A stretch of 64,000 bases of DNA from Nymphaea colorata. Lineage: Eukaryota > Streptophyta > Magnoliopsida > Nymphaeales > Nymphaeaceae. The notes below the pieces were generated by a model. That model was not told the DNA's origin. It searched no databases and worked only from the letters and a program-made list of their open reading frames with translations. The stretch lies in assembly GCF_008831285.2 (NCBI RefSeq), contig NC_045143.1:16590464-16654463 (forward strand), given 5' to 3'. Both the position numbers and the translations under genes were made by a program. This document shows, in pieces, positions 13,042 to 23,681 of this stretch. The stretch's first letter is position 1. Each line of letters starts with the position of its first letter.

Positions 13042-13112
13042 TTTGACGGAGAGGGTGGGACACGTGCCGTGTCTTCTCCTGCAGGTCATCATTAATTAAA
13101 ATGGACTTGACC
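13042..13112 (+). promoter_or_regulatory. Candidate upstream cis elements (ABRE/G-box, W-box) of zinc finger gene 1
   Basis: A G-box/ABRE core CACGTG (13061-13066, in GGGACACGTGCC) lies between a TTGAC core (13042) and a W-box TTGACC (13107-13112), about 0.9-1.0 kb upstream of the zinc finger start codon. These bind bZIP and WRKY factors in plants and would suit a stress-responsive C1-2i gene. Short motifs arise by chance, so function is inferred. Confidence 0.35.
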
Positions 13113-13941
13113 AGGAGTTCGAATAATTTCTTTCATTTTACCACCTTTTGTATATGAAAGACCAGAATCGATTCTGGATAACCTTGTAGAAAATAAATCA
13201 AACACATATAAGGTGAGCCTGAAGTATTTCATTATCCATCCTAGGACTTTTAAACTTTGAAAGTGAGTTAAAACAAGTCAGAATAGGAGAAGTTTGAATT
13301 TCCTACTACATCTTGGGGTGCAAGTTTGCCAAACAGTTATTATTATTATTATCATTGTTCATGTTGTTTTTACTCTTATGATCTAAAATTAATTAATTAA
13401 TATTTGAAATATTTACTTAAGTACAAAGTGCACATGTTCGAAAGTTTAACTGATGGATGCGGAAGTACAAAATTCGAAGAAAACAGGAACTTGGAAAAAT
13501 AGAAAAAGAAAAAATAATATATATGAAAATAGGAGCATCACAGAAAAGTTCCTCCCGACAGTGATGCGGCGGCTCCACTCCACACTAAATTTCGTACAGG
13601 AGTGTGCTCATTCTCGGAAAACGGCATGGAAAGATTAGATTAGAGGTTTCCTTTTCTTGCCCCGTACACATTTCTCAATGGGGAAGGATTAGAAGGAGAA
13701 GGTTCTACGAAAACCGTTATCCCAAAACGTGTGGAATTTTCTTGCTTGCTAAGAAAAGTTGAACGACACGATTCATATCTCATTTTTGACCTCCAACGAA
13801 GCAAATTCGACGGAACCTCTCCCTCTCTGTTGCTTCTCACCATTTTTTTTAATGAACTACCAAGACTTTTTGTCTCGTCCGAAAAAATACCAAACATTGC
13901 GACTACTACTCCATGTAAAGAGATGATCCGCGTTGCATAAT

Positions 13942-13950
13942 CTATAAATA
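13942..13950 (+). promoter_or_regulatory. TATA box of zinc finger gene 1
   Basis: CTATAAATA lies about 90 bases before the start codon at 14038 and is followed by a pyrimidine-rich leader. Spacing predicts transcription from about 13975. About 210 bases further upstream, a CTTGCTAA..GAAAAGTT block (about 13740-13760) resembles sequence upstream of the paralogue at 20546 (about 20200-20220), suggesting shared promoter ancestry. Confidence 0.7.
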
Positions 13951-14037
13951 CCTCATCCCCTGTTCCCTCCCACCTATCTTTTCTCTGCGTTCATCACCCG
14001 TCTCGTCGTCGTCTCCCGATCACTTTGTTCCTCGACC

Positions 14038-14583
14038 ATGGACTCCTGTTATCATGAAAAAGAGGCACAGCTAAGAAGGGCGAACCAAGTAGAAGAAGAG
14101 CAAGAGTTGGGCCGAGCCGCAGAAACGGCCAGGTGTCTGCTGCTCTTCTCCCGCGCCATAAGCGGAGCAGCAGCAGCAGCCGCGGCGGCAGCGGCACCCT
14201 TACCCTTGAAGGGCGGGTCCTATGAGTGCAAGACGTGCAACCGCCGCTTCTCTTCCTTTCAGGCCCTCGGCGGCCACAGGGCGAGCCACAAGAGGCCGAG
14301 GTTCGCGGGTGAGGACGGCGGCGACGTCGACTCCGACGACCAGCAGCCTCACAAGCAGCGACGGGGGAAGGCGAGAGGGCACGAGTGCGCTATCTGTGGG
14401 CTGGAGTTCGCCATCGGACAGGCGCTCGGCGGCCACATGAGACGCCACAGGAACGAAGCAATTGAGCTCACCCTCGGTGCACCCACCGCCGAGACGACGA
14501 AGAAGGCAGCCAAGAAGGCCCGGTTCTTCGACCTCAACCTGCCTCCTCTAGAGGATTACCCCACCACCTTCATCCTTGCTTAG
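14038..14583 (+). CDS. C2H2 zinc finger protein, ZAT type (C1-2i), EAR repressor
   Basis: Intronless gene for a 181-residue nuclear transcriptional repressor. An L-box-like segment (about 22-38: EELGRAAETARCLLLF) is followed by a ten-alanine run (44-53) and two plant-type fingers. Finger 1 uses C64, C67, H80 and H84; finger 2 uses C117, C120, H133 and H137. Both carry the QALGGH helix typical of DNA-binding plant fingers. A basic stretch lies between the fingers (about 105-113). The C-terminal DLNL at 165-168 (DLNLPP) is an EAR motif, which recruits TOPLESS-type corepressors. Length and layout match ZAT/AZF stress factors such as those induced by cold, salt or reactive oxygen. The coding region is far more GC-rich than its surroundings. 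It is paralogous to the gene at 20546. The exact ZAT number cannot be assigned. Confidence 0.93.
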   Translation: MDSCYHEKEAQLRRANQVEEEQELGRAAETARCLLLFSRAISGAAAAAAAAAAPLPLKGGSYECKTCNRRFSSFQALGGHRASHKRPRFAGEDGGDVDSDDQQPHKQRRGKARGHECAICGLEFAIGQALGGHMRRHRNEAIELTLGAPTAETTKKAAKKARFFDLNLPPLEDYPTTFILA

Positions 14584-15512
14584 GTCACGTAGGGCTGCTC
14601 ATCTAACCGAGGCTGATGATGTATAGATCAAACTCGACGGGCTGCCTGAGCCGTGGCTGTTGTAGATTGTTTACTACCCATTACATTTTTTTCCTTCCTC
14701 TTTTTTTTCAGTATTTCTTGTAAAAGTTTTGTAGTCGCAGGGTCATGTACACATGAATAATTCAAATATTCTTTTATTTTTATTTTTTCATCTGAGAACG
14801 GCAAATTAAAAAACTTAGTAGCTTGAAAAGATCTAGAAGCAAGCTAGCTACCGCGGTTAAATTTTTCTTTCTTGACGGCTCACGGGATCAGGTTTTCATA
14901 CTACAACTTGCGTATTAATATAACAAGGACTATGGGCAGGAAAATACTGATGAGAAAGGATAAGCGACCATGCGTCAACCTCAAAAGTCTCATCACAAGT
15001 CCCTTCGACAGTCACAATAGACTCTTGATGAATAAATAAATAAAAGTTTATATATATATTTACATGTAAATTTTAAATTTCACTTGTTTTTGCATAAAAA
15101 TTTTAAAAAATAATATTTCAGTTAAAATTTTGAAGCTAACCCTTTAATCCAGTCCCAACGCTGTCATTCTAGAAACCTTTCTATCGTTTATCTAACGACA
15201 TTACCCATGGGAGAAGTTACTGTTTAACCGTCTTCTGAGTGTTTCTTAAATTTAACATTTTTGCGTTACACGTGACATGAGTTAGACAACGTATCTTGAG
15301 TTACCCCCGCCGCGGCGCAAGTTACTTACCATCCACGTATTTCACTGTTAGTATGGAAAGAATTTCAGCATACAAATTTGCACTTAATCAAATTTACTAA
15401 ACCCTATCTACTTGGACATACTTACAATTGGCATGTTTCTACTTATTTTACAATTTGTAAATAACTATCTTTGTTTGGATGGTTTAATTTCTTTTAATGA
15501 GCATTGATCTGT

Positions 15513-15675
15513 TGGGGTTGTTTGGCATCAATAATGCATTGTTATTGTTTCATGACTCTACTTCAAAAAATGAAAGGAGAACGTTTTAAAGTGTCCAATA
15601 ACTCTCACCAAGTTTTAGGTTAGTTGCATGAAATAGTAACATACTGTTACTATTTCCAAATGACTCCTAACCCAT
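15513..15675. mobile_element. Candidate MITE
   Basis: The segment opens with TTGGGGTTGTTTGGCA and closes with TTTCCAAATGACTCCTAACCC, whose complement begins GGGTTAGGAGTCATTTGG. The imperfect inverted ends with a GGGG..TTTGG signature are typical of short non-autonomous DNA transposons in plants. The interior is AT-rich and non-coding. No clear target-site duplication was seen. Confidence 0.4.
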
Positions 15676-16374
15676 TGTTGTTGTTTTATAAACTTGCTTC
15701 GAAAAGTGAGTGAGGCAGATTCACTGTAACATAATGTTTCACAAATCTGTAGATTCATTAGATAATAACAATTAGTTACTGTTGCAAAACAGTAATATTT
15801 TTATTTGAGTATAGCATCAAACTTTTTACTCATCTCTTTCTCTAAGGAGCACCTACACGTGCTTAACAATTATTTACTTTTACATAAATGTTCATTTTTT
15901 GTGCTCATCGGACCTTACAGTTATGACCAACCTACGTGAAGTTTAGTAAGAAGTTAGTTTTACAATGCAAATTCTTGTTCAAATATAAATATCTTCAATA
16001 TTCAATGGTTCACCATATGTCAAATTTGAATACTTAATGCTCATTGTTTTTTTTTTTTTTAATTTCAATTACATAAGTAAAAACATATTTCTAGCGTATA
16101 ATAATGTCCAATGTATATATAAGGTCAGGTCATAACACTTCTAGCCATAGTTCTAACTTCTAACGACACCCACCCAAAAACCTTGGTTGGTGCTTATTAA
16201 AGCAAAGGGCTTTCCTTTCTTCCAAAGGTTTGCCACCCCCAAACAAGCTACCACTCCTTTGGATGGAAATCGCCATAGCAGGTTCCCCCTGTCAAAACCA
16301 AGAACCCCCTGTCAAAACCAAGAATGTCTTAGAGAAACAAAGGGTCATGCCACCTGACATACCTGCTATATATA

Positions 16375-16393
16375 TATATATATATGTATGTAT

Positions 16394-16425
<32 letters not shown>
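16375..16425. repeat. (AT)n-(GA)n microsatellite
   Basis: About six AT units, then GTATGTATGA, then an interrupted run of about 15 GA units. It lies in intergenic DNA; reading frames across it translate to low-complexity Ile-Tyr and Arg-Glu runs and are not genes. Confidence 0.9.
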
Positions 16426-18950
16426 TGGTTTTAAAAATGTATGCCTTTAATCACAATAATCATGAACCTATGACTCGAGAATGGTTCACATCCCATCCAG
16501 AAAATCTAAAGTTTCTACACTAAGCCGATGGCACACGGAAAAATATGCATGGGAAAGGAGGAGGCAAAAATATTTTGACTTACTGAGGAGGACGCCATTA
16601 ACGAAATTACGTATAAAAAGAGGTTGATTGCTACATGAGGCGATAGTCACCCCATAAATATTTGATTTGTCTCGTTCAAGGGCCAGCCTCGTCTCGTGCT
16701 TGAATGATCAAGTAGCAGTCAAAAGCCACGGCACTCCATGTACACATATATGGCGGCCTTTCACATCATCTAGACGAGAACCCAATGGGCTGGATTGTTA
16801 ATTAAAAAAACAAAACATCATTAAAAGAAACTTATCCTGATTTAGTTGGATGTTAACGTAAACGCTATACATATTACAACTTTTTCTTTCTTTCTTTTAT
16901 TTTTTGCTTGTTAATGAAAGGCTGCCGACATGTAATTCATCTTCCTTCTTTAATCAATTACTGAAGAAAATGAAGTTTCAATGGCCAAAGTACATGTTGT
17001 TGGTGTGATCAGGTGAAGGCCGGCATGCCCAACCAAACATTACAGGCCAAGCAGGTAAAATTCTGATTGATAAGATACAAGATTGCGTCAAATATAATAA
17101 GCGAATAATCTCGCGATTCATTTTTCAAGCCTTCTTTTTGTAAACAAGCTTATGATCTTGTGGATGAGATTTACATGGTTCGAAACGTAAGGGTCAATCT
17201 TCCCACCAGTTTAATTCACTGTTTGTCAAAAACCGGCCGCTTCAATCAATTTGAGCTTAAAACTTTAATCTAGTGGGGAACCGATCTGATGCGGTAGCCG
17301 ATAAAGGGTGGATGGATGCATCAGTTTTTAACTATTTTTTTCATTAAATTAAGATTTTTTTGTATTGTAATTAGTTTTAATAAATATATTTTCATTTTTA
17401 ATGTATGTTTTAGATAATTTTGGCCATTTTACAAACGATTCAGCTAAATTGGGGAACCAAGAGATTCGCCCCGAGTTAATGAGCAGCCGTACACTAGACG
17501 GGTTTGTTTAAAAATTTAGAGAAAAATTGCAAGTTATCGAGCCTTCTTATTTCAAGATCTCGGTCCAATTCAATAACCACGTAGATCACGTCCATCCTGC
17601 CAGAATGAATCCTGGAAACTAACTTAAGAACTTATCCAGTTATCTTTGACAATGAAATCGAGCGAAAATTTCAATTCCGTTCTCGAAGCGTTGGACTCAC
17701 TGCTGATTGCTGAACTTTTCATGCCTCCTTTACACATTAGAATGGGATCAGGTTCAAACTTGCCGCAGCAAATTCCTTCTGGAGGTGACAAAATTGCGTT
17801 GATTTTCGTTGAGCTTGGTTTCTGGCATTCATATGTATGCTTGGCTCCCACATGTTGGTGCAGAAATGCTTGTAGGAGCCTTAAATGGCGTCCAAATTCC
17901 AAGATAGGTTTCTAGGAGCTGATATGAGTGGAAAAGTCTTTGGGTGCTCCGAAAGAATAAGAAAATTTTTCATCGATATTCGTCTGTAAATATTTAAAAA
18001 GTTGTATATAATTTAAAAAAATTATGTTGTTGCAAAGACAAAATAGAAAAGAGAGTTTCAAATGGGAGCTGTTGGGAGCCGAAGGGTGAAAATTATCCCC
18101 ACGGATATGAGATCTGTGGTGATTTGAAATCACTAAACTTTCAGATCCGTTGGACTTCTTCCATCCGACCTTAAATCTACAATTTAAGTTCCATACTATC
18201 AACTCTTAATACAGTCTCAGAGCTAAGCCTATCGAGCACTACCTTAAACGAGAGAGAGGAATACTGGTGGGCTTTTCTGGCTGTGGTGGCGCACTGTGGA
18301 ACAAATAAATTTGTATGAGGGACAAAGATCCGGTCAAGCCGATGAAGGATGAAATGGAGACCCACGGATTTTAATGAGCAGTCAAACTTGGCCCGCCGGA
18401 GGAGCAGGGCCAATATTGTTGAATGGTTGGACGGGAAGCCATGGCGGAGTAGGTTGGGATCAGACCCCAGCATGACGTCTTCTTTAGGATTTAGCCTGAC
18501 GGCACTGGATTGCATCAGAAGCGGTTGGCTGTATACAGTGCTTTCTCTTTTCAGAGAGCGAGAGTCAGTTCTCACCAAATTCCTGCAATTGACTGACTAC
18601 AAACGGTGGGGGCAAAGTGAACACTAGTGAGATTAGTCATGAGTTGGTGCAACTTGCTGGTTTTGAATTAAGAAAACCATTTGGGGATTAGTTTTTCCTC
18701 AAGACGATATAAAATAAAAGAAAGAAGGTTTGGCATGAACATCGACACATAAATGTGTTTGCATGTGTTATAAAACCCATCAGGAGTTACGTACACGACT
18801 GTGCACGGTGCACAGCTAAATACTGATATTTGACTTCTTTTATGGCTGAAGGTGATAAAGTTACGGTAAATAGTGATCAGTTTTTCTTATCCATCATTCT
18901 AAAATTAGGGATGCAGAATCTTAATTCTAGATGAGCAAACATTACCTATG

Positions 18951-19293
18951 GGCTCGTTCTGTTCTCGTTCCTAAAATGCCAGGAACATGATATCTTACTC
19001 TTTGACATTCTGAGCACAGCTGATATACCAGACTTGGTCTTTGTTTTCACGCTTCCTAACAAACACCTGCAATTAATGGAATGGCAGAACACCATGATTT
19101 AGATGCAATATTTCACCGTCCTTGTTCGGTTGTTCCCAAAAACATGACGTCATTAACATGTGTCTAAAGTTTGGTCTGTTGAATCTTATAACAACAGCAA
19201 TAATCGGACTGTATATATTTTTCTTAAAACAGGAAACAGATGTTCTTGAGACATGTTTTCTAATAATACAATATTCTTCTCATTGAATGCCCC
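18951..19293. mobile_element. Repeat-family copy with GGGGCATT-type terminus
   Basis: The right end, read on the minus strand from 19293, is GGGGCATTCAATGAGAAGAA and continues into TATTGTATTATTAGAAAACATG. This closely matches the left end of the element at 58716 and the right end of the one at 46412. The left end here (near 18951, GGGCTCGTTCTGTTCTCG) is uncertain. It is non-coding. Confidence 0.4.
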
Positions 19294-19660
19294 GCGAAGA
19301 AAAGTCCTTTAATAGCAGGAAATATATCTTTAACTAAAAAATATGTCGCGTGGCAGTTGAAAAGTTTTGGAAAAAAGTTGAAGCTCACAGCCCCCACTAA
19401 AGAAAGCTGGCATTACATGACATTAACCTTCAAGGTGATAGTGATAGCTATGTCTTAAGGTTCTGACTTACTTTGGGTTTGGGTAGACATTAGATACAAC
19501 CTTCAACTTGTGTCTCACATTTGCTACCATATGCAGCCTAAAAGAAAAACATACTCAAGTATGACACTAGATAATTTTCCAAAGTTTTGGTCTGTTTCTT
19601 TTGTTTTAAGATTTTTTTCAGAAACTTGCTCACTAAAAGAGTTTTTGAGGGCCATCAACT

Positions 19661-19810
19661 AGTGGCAGAGACAAAAATTTGTAGCTAAATGGTAGCAACA
19701 AAAGAAATCTGAAATTTAAAGAGCACCAATAGGTAAAAAAGAAAAAAAATATTAATATATAAATCAAATAAATTTTGTGGTTGTAGGCAACTGCCCACAT
19801 TAGCGCACGC
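19661..19810 (-). mobile_element. Short repeat with GTGGC(A/G)GAGCC-type ends
   Basis: Read on the minus strand it contains TGGGCAGTTGCC near one end and ends in TCTGCCACTAG. The same inner word (GGGCAGTTGYCC) and the same CTCTGCCACT-type end appear at 59111-59288 and 62404-62589. It is probably a non-autonomous DNA element with inverted ends related to CAGTGGCGGAGCCA, but the ends are diverged. Confidence 0.45.
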
Positions 19811-20136
19811 TTATAACCCCCACTAACACTAACCTCCCAATAGTTAAGGCATTTGATAGTATGAAAAAAGTCGTGGGAAAACTTTTTTCGTGTTGTGTGG
19901 TGGGTGAATCTTTGTTTGAGAAATTAGTCGGATGGCCGATTAAAAGTCTTCTTCCCCGCCAATCAAACGCGCGATATGATCATCGTATGGAGATTGTGGG
20001 GTATGGCGGTTCATCAAACGTCTTTCCACCACGTTGCGTCATCCTTCTCGATGAAATGGTTCCTCACACGAAGTTTCCTTTTCTAAGTTTTCTTCCTTAT
20101 CTCGTTCGGTTTCACAAATTCCTGGCACTTTCAATC

Positions 20137-20137
<1 letters not shown>

Positions 20138-20165
<28 letters not shown>
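20138..20165. repeat. (GA)n microsatellite
   Basis: About 14 GA units, some 225 bases upstream of the TATA box of the second zinc finger gene. GA tracts near plant promoters can bind BPC/GAGA factors, but no function is shown here. Confidence 0.92.
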
Positions 20166-20171
<6 letters not shown>

Positions 20172-20348
20172 GTTTCATGCCTACGTGTTGAATCTTCTGG
20201 CTTGCTAAACAGGAAAAGTTCAAATCTTTTTTCAATAAAAGATTGACTGAAACGTTTACTTGGAAGAAGCCAAGCAACCCCTTGATCTAGAAAAACAAGT
20301 AAAATCCGATTCCTACCCGGCTACCTGTACCAAACACGTACTACTTCA

Positions 20349-20400
20349 TTGACCGCAACACCTCTCAACGTTTGGCTCCTTTCTTTGCGTCTATATATAG
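20349..20400 (+). promoter_or_regulatory. TATA box and W-box of zinc finger gene 2
   Basis: CTATATATAG at 20391-20400 is a strong TATA box, about 146 bases before the start codon at 20546. A W-box TTGACC at 20349-20354, 37 bases upstream of the TATA box, is a WRKY-factor site and fits the stress induction usual for ZAT genes. The W-box role is inferred. Confidence 0.65.
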
Positions 20401-20545
20401 ACGTCTACACATCCATTGCACAACAACCACCACCACCCAATTCATCACTTCCCCAAGGACACTGATCCTCACATCGCCCTTTCCACTATTGACTCTTCGC
20501 CGGTTCAATCACAGAAGCAGCGGGCAGCAGCAGTTTCAGTAAACC

Positions 20546-21046
20546 ATGAACCCTCGTTTCCACATGGATGCAGGAGCAGAAGAGTTGGAGCAAGCCGCGG
20601 AAACGGCCAAGTGCCTGCTGCTCTTCTCCCACGCCGTGAGCACCGCCGCCGCAGCGCGGACCTCACCCTCGGGGGGATACGAGTGCAAGACGTGCAACCG
20701 CCGCTTCCCCACCTTCCAGGCGCTCGGCGGCCACCGGGCGAGCCACAAGAGACCGCGGTTCGCCGAGGAAGACGGCGACCAGGGTCAGCAGTCTCACAAG
20801 CATCATAAGCCTAGAGGGCACGAGTGCGCCATCTGCGGGCTGGAATTCGCCATAGGGCAGGCTCTCGGCGGCCACATGAGGCGCCACCGGAATACGGCGG
20901 CCCATGGGCTCACCGTGGGTGGTGCACCACCAGCTGCCGCCGTGCCCACCAAGAAGCCACGCACTGTCGAAGCCCACTTCTTCGACCTCAACATGCCTCC
21001 TCTGGAGGACTTGCCCAACTTGCAGCTCTGCTTGACATACTCTTGA
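20546..21046 (+). CDS. C2H2 zinc finger protein, ZAT type (C1-2i), EAR repressor
   Basis: Intronless 166-residue paralogue of the gene at 14038, on the same strand 6.5 kb downstream. An L-box-like segment spans about 12-27 (EELEQAAETAKCLLLF). Finger 1 has C47, C50, H63 and H67 in the block YECKTCNRRFPTFQALGGHR. Finger 2 has C94, C97, H110 and H114, again with QALGGH. The C-terminal DLNM at 147-150 (DLNMPP) fits the DLNxxP form of the EAR motif. The alanine run of the paralogue is reduced to four. Conservation in the fingers, L-box and tail with divergence between them points to a functional tandem duplicate. The role is inferred from the family: a nuclear repressor in stress responses. Confidence 0.93.
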   Translation: MNPRFHMDAGAEELEQAAETAKCLLLFSHAVSTAAAARTSPSGGYECKTCNRRFPTFQALGGHRASHKRPRFAEEDGDQGQQSHKHHKPRGHECAICGLEFAIGQALGGHMRRHRNTAAHGLTVGGAPPAAAVPTKKPRTVEAHFFDLNMPPLEDLPNLQLCLTYS

Positions 21047-22262
21047 GAATATTGTAGAGAGGAACTAGCCGGCCGGTTTCTTTGGCCACCATGGGATTCG
21101 TTATTATTTTCCATACATTTTTGTAATCGTTCATACATAGGATGTGTAAATGAAAATTTTCATGCGGAAATATTATTATTCTTAACTTATTAGAGCAATC
21201 AAATCATACCAACAAGAGCACCCACATCTATACCTTATTTTATATAAATTGTATGTAGAGTTTGGGTGCATGTATCCTGTATATAATAAATAATACACGG
21301 GTACCTGAACCGTGTTTATAATTGTCGATAATTAAACACGAGGAACATGAAATACATAATTTGATCTCTTGAAATTATGGTCATTGCAAGGTACATGCAT
21401 GTAAAAGTCTAAGACAAGCATGTTTTGATCTCTTGAAAACACAGAATGGTGTGTTTGGTAGCTTAATATGGTCCAAGATCAGAGGTGGAAAAATTTGAAA
21501 TCCCTTCTATGTCTTACGGAGAAAACAAAACATGGGGTTTCACCACCACCATGTGAAAATGAGGATGTGAGTTTTTCAGTGCATGACTAAAACCACATGT
21601 AAGGTCCAATTCAAAAGAAGAAGGGCGGGGTCTGACCTCAGTTGTAGACCCCAAGCTACACAAAATGAATGCCTATGTTTGTTTCCAGAGTAGTGAAGTA
21701 CGGCCGTGAAGCAGACTCTATTAGGCTCCGAACACTGGTTATAGGGGTCGCTTGGTCCGGAGCACAATTTTTTTTAGCCATCATGATTAAGGATCAAATT
21801 TTTCTTGGCTAATAACAAAAAAAAAAATTATAAAGACAAAAAAGAACCAAATAAAAGTTAAAAGACTAAAAAAATATTTTATTACATAATTTTTAAAATA
21901 CGGCAACTCCCACCTAAGCCTGAGTATCAGCCGACACAGACACACAACTCACAAACAAGGTGTTAAATTTGGACATGTAAAGATTTTAAAATTATATAAT
22001 GGCAGTGGCACCCCCTGGACCAAACCTTGGCTTTGCTGCCGTTTAGATGCTTGGAAAACAAAAGGGCCCCCACAATCTAAGAATAAGGTTTGCAAAAAAC
22101 TAAAGTAAAACAAGAAAATAGAGAAAATGGGAAAAAATAGATGGCAGGTTGAACCAGTGAGTCCAACCAGTGAGTCCAGCCTCTCTGAATCCAGGTAGGG
22201 CCAACTGAATTCAAATATAAAAATTACATGGCGTAATTAAAATTTTTTATTTTTTTTAATGT

Positions 22263-22400
22263 ATTTTTTTTTCATTGGCCGGGGTGGGGCCATGGCCTAG
22301 GCGGCCTCCCCTCCCTCCGCCCCTGGGTTCAACAAGATCATGTGCTCGATCCCCAACACATGCAGGGTCTTCAGTGATGCAATACATTTTTTTTTTATTT
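22263..22400 (+). mobile_element. SINE-like element (tRNA-type A and B boxes, T-rich tail)
   Basis: An RNA polymerase III A-box match, TGGCCTAGGCGG (fits TRGYNNARNNGG), lies at about 22293. About 55 bases later a B-box-like GTGCTCGATCCCC appears, and the segment runs into a tract of T residues at about 22386. The layout matches plant tRNA-derived SINEs, some of which end in T runs. The flanks are AT-rich, so target-site duplications cannot be judged by eye. Confidence 0.45.
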
Positions 22401-23651
22401 TCTTATATTTAAAGAAAATTAAAACATTATAAATTGTTTCTAAGTTGAGAAAAAAGGCCCATCAAGATGTGGGCAAATTGAAAAAGTATCGACACCAAAA
22501 CACTGGTAAAAAGTGTCCTAAAAGGACCACCAAACCAACATGAGTCCAGTCAAGTGCTGTACCTTGCGACCTTTTGGAATGTGTGGTCTTCAACAAACAG
22601 CGCTTACATCGATGATACTTTGATAATTAGTATGTTGTCCATACACAGTCGGCCGGGTAGTCATCCTACTACTACACACTCTCCCTCTCTCTTATATAGA
22701 AGAGATAGAGAGAGAGAGAGATTGGTAGAAACCATACCAATAGGTTAGGGGCAAAAAACCAGACCCTTTAAACATGATATTTAAAATTTTGTTTTGAAAT
22801 CTAACCTTACCAATTTTGATTCTAAAGATAAAATGATGCAAAATATACATTGACTTGATTATTTTTTGGGTTTTAATAACATTTTTACAATAGGCAAAAT
22901 TGAATGGTTCTCATAGCATCAACATTTTGATGAATAGAAAAGTCAACATTTTTCATAAAAAAAATTGAATCATGTTTTAAATCAAAATAATTTTATAATT
23001 ATGTTAGGATGTTTATATTTTATTTAACATACTTTTAGCAAAAACATACATATATATATATATAGGATGCTGACGTATGCTTGACATCCCAGTGATGCTT
23101 GTTTTTTTTACTTGTATCTAGAAGGACCTGAATTAATCTTCTACACCTCAGTTTGTGATGAAAGAATGGAGAAATCATAAAAGATGACAAGCATGTATGA
23201 CTTAAGGAAGATGGCAGAGGTTGATGTGATTATGAGTGCGATTGGTTGCTAGCAAGCTAAAGACGATAAAGACAGAGAAGTCGGCGTTCCCTCTTACATT
23301 TGTCAATGGCTTCACACGGTAGCTACCAATTAGTGTTCATAACACATGATCAATGCACCGCCACCTTAGAGACTATATGGATTAATTTCACATTTAGAAG
23401 GCAACAAATTTCCTCCGTTTTGGTTCATTCGTCACAAAGAATATTATTTTTATGGGCCGTGTATTAAAGAAAAGTTCACCAACTCTATCGTCCCATGAAT
23501 AGATAAAAGATATTGACACTTACGGCGTACGTTTATATCTTGACTTATGGAGTCAATGCAGCTAAGCCGATGATATTGCTCACAAAAGTCCCCCTTACTT
23601 ACGAGTGGGAACCGTCTTCCTTTGTGGGCTGTTGTTAAGTCGTTAGTCAGT

Positions 23652-23681
23652 GAAGAAGAAGAAGAAGAAGAAGAAGAAGAA
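23652..23681. repeat. (GAA)n microsatellite
   Basis: Ten GAA/AGA units in intergenic DNA. Reading frames through it give poly-lysine or poly-serine and are not supported as genes. Confidence 0.93.

Larger units (their letters stand above)
14584..20130. other. Intergenic region between the two intact zinc finger genes
   Basis: This 5.5-kb AT-rich interval begins with the 3' UTR of the first zinc finger gene (candidate polyadenylation region near 14750). It contains a possible MITE (15513-15675), AT/GA microsatellites near 16380, a 19-base word repeated in tandem (16287-16324), and two repeat-family copies near 18.95-19.3 and 19.66-19.81 kb. Reading frames around 17.6-18.6 kb occur on both strands without recognisable similarity. 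No gene is supported. Confidence 0.5.

Noticed and set aside
14200-14537. Minus-strand and alternate-frame ORFs over the zinc finger genes (also 20416-21138)
   Set aside because: GC-rich coding sequence commonly leaves long antisense frames. Only the frame with paired zinc fingers and EAR motif is conserved between the paralogues.
16230-16523. 97-codon plus-strand frame after a TATA-like motif
   Set aside because: It crosses a duplicated 19-base word and AT/GA microsatellites and has no similarity to known proteins.
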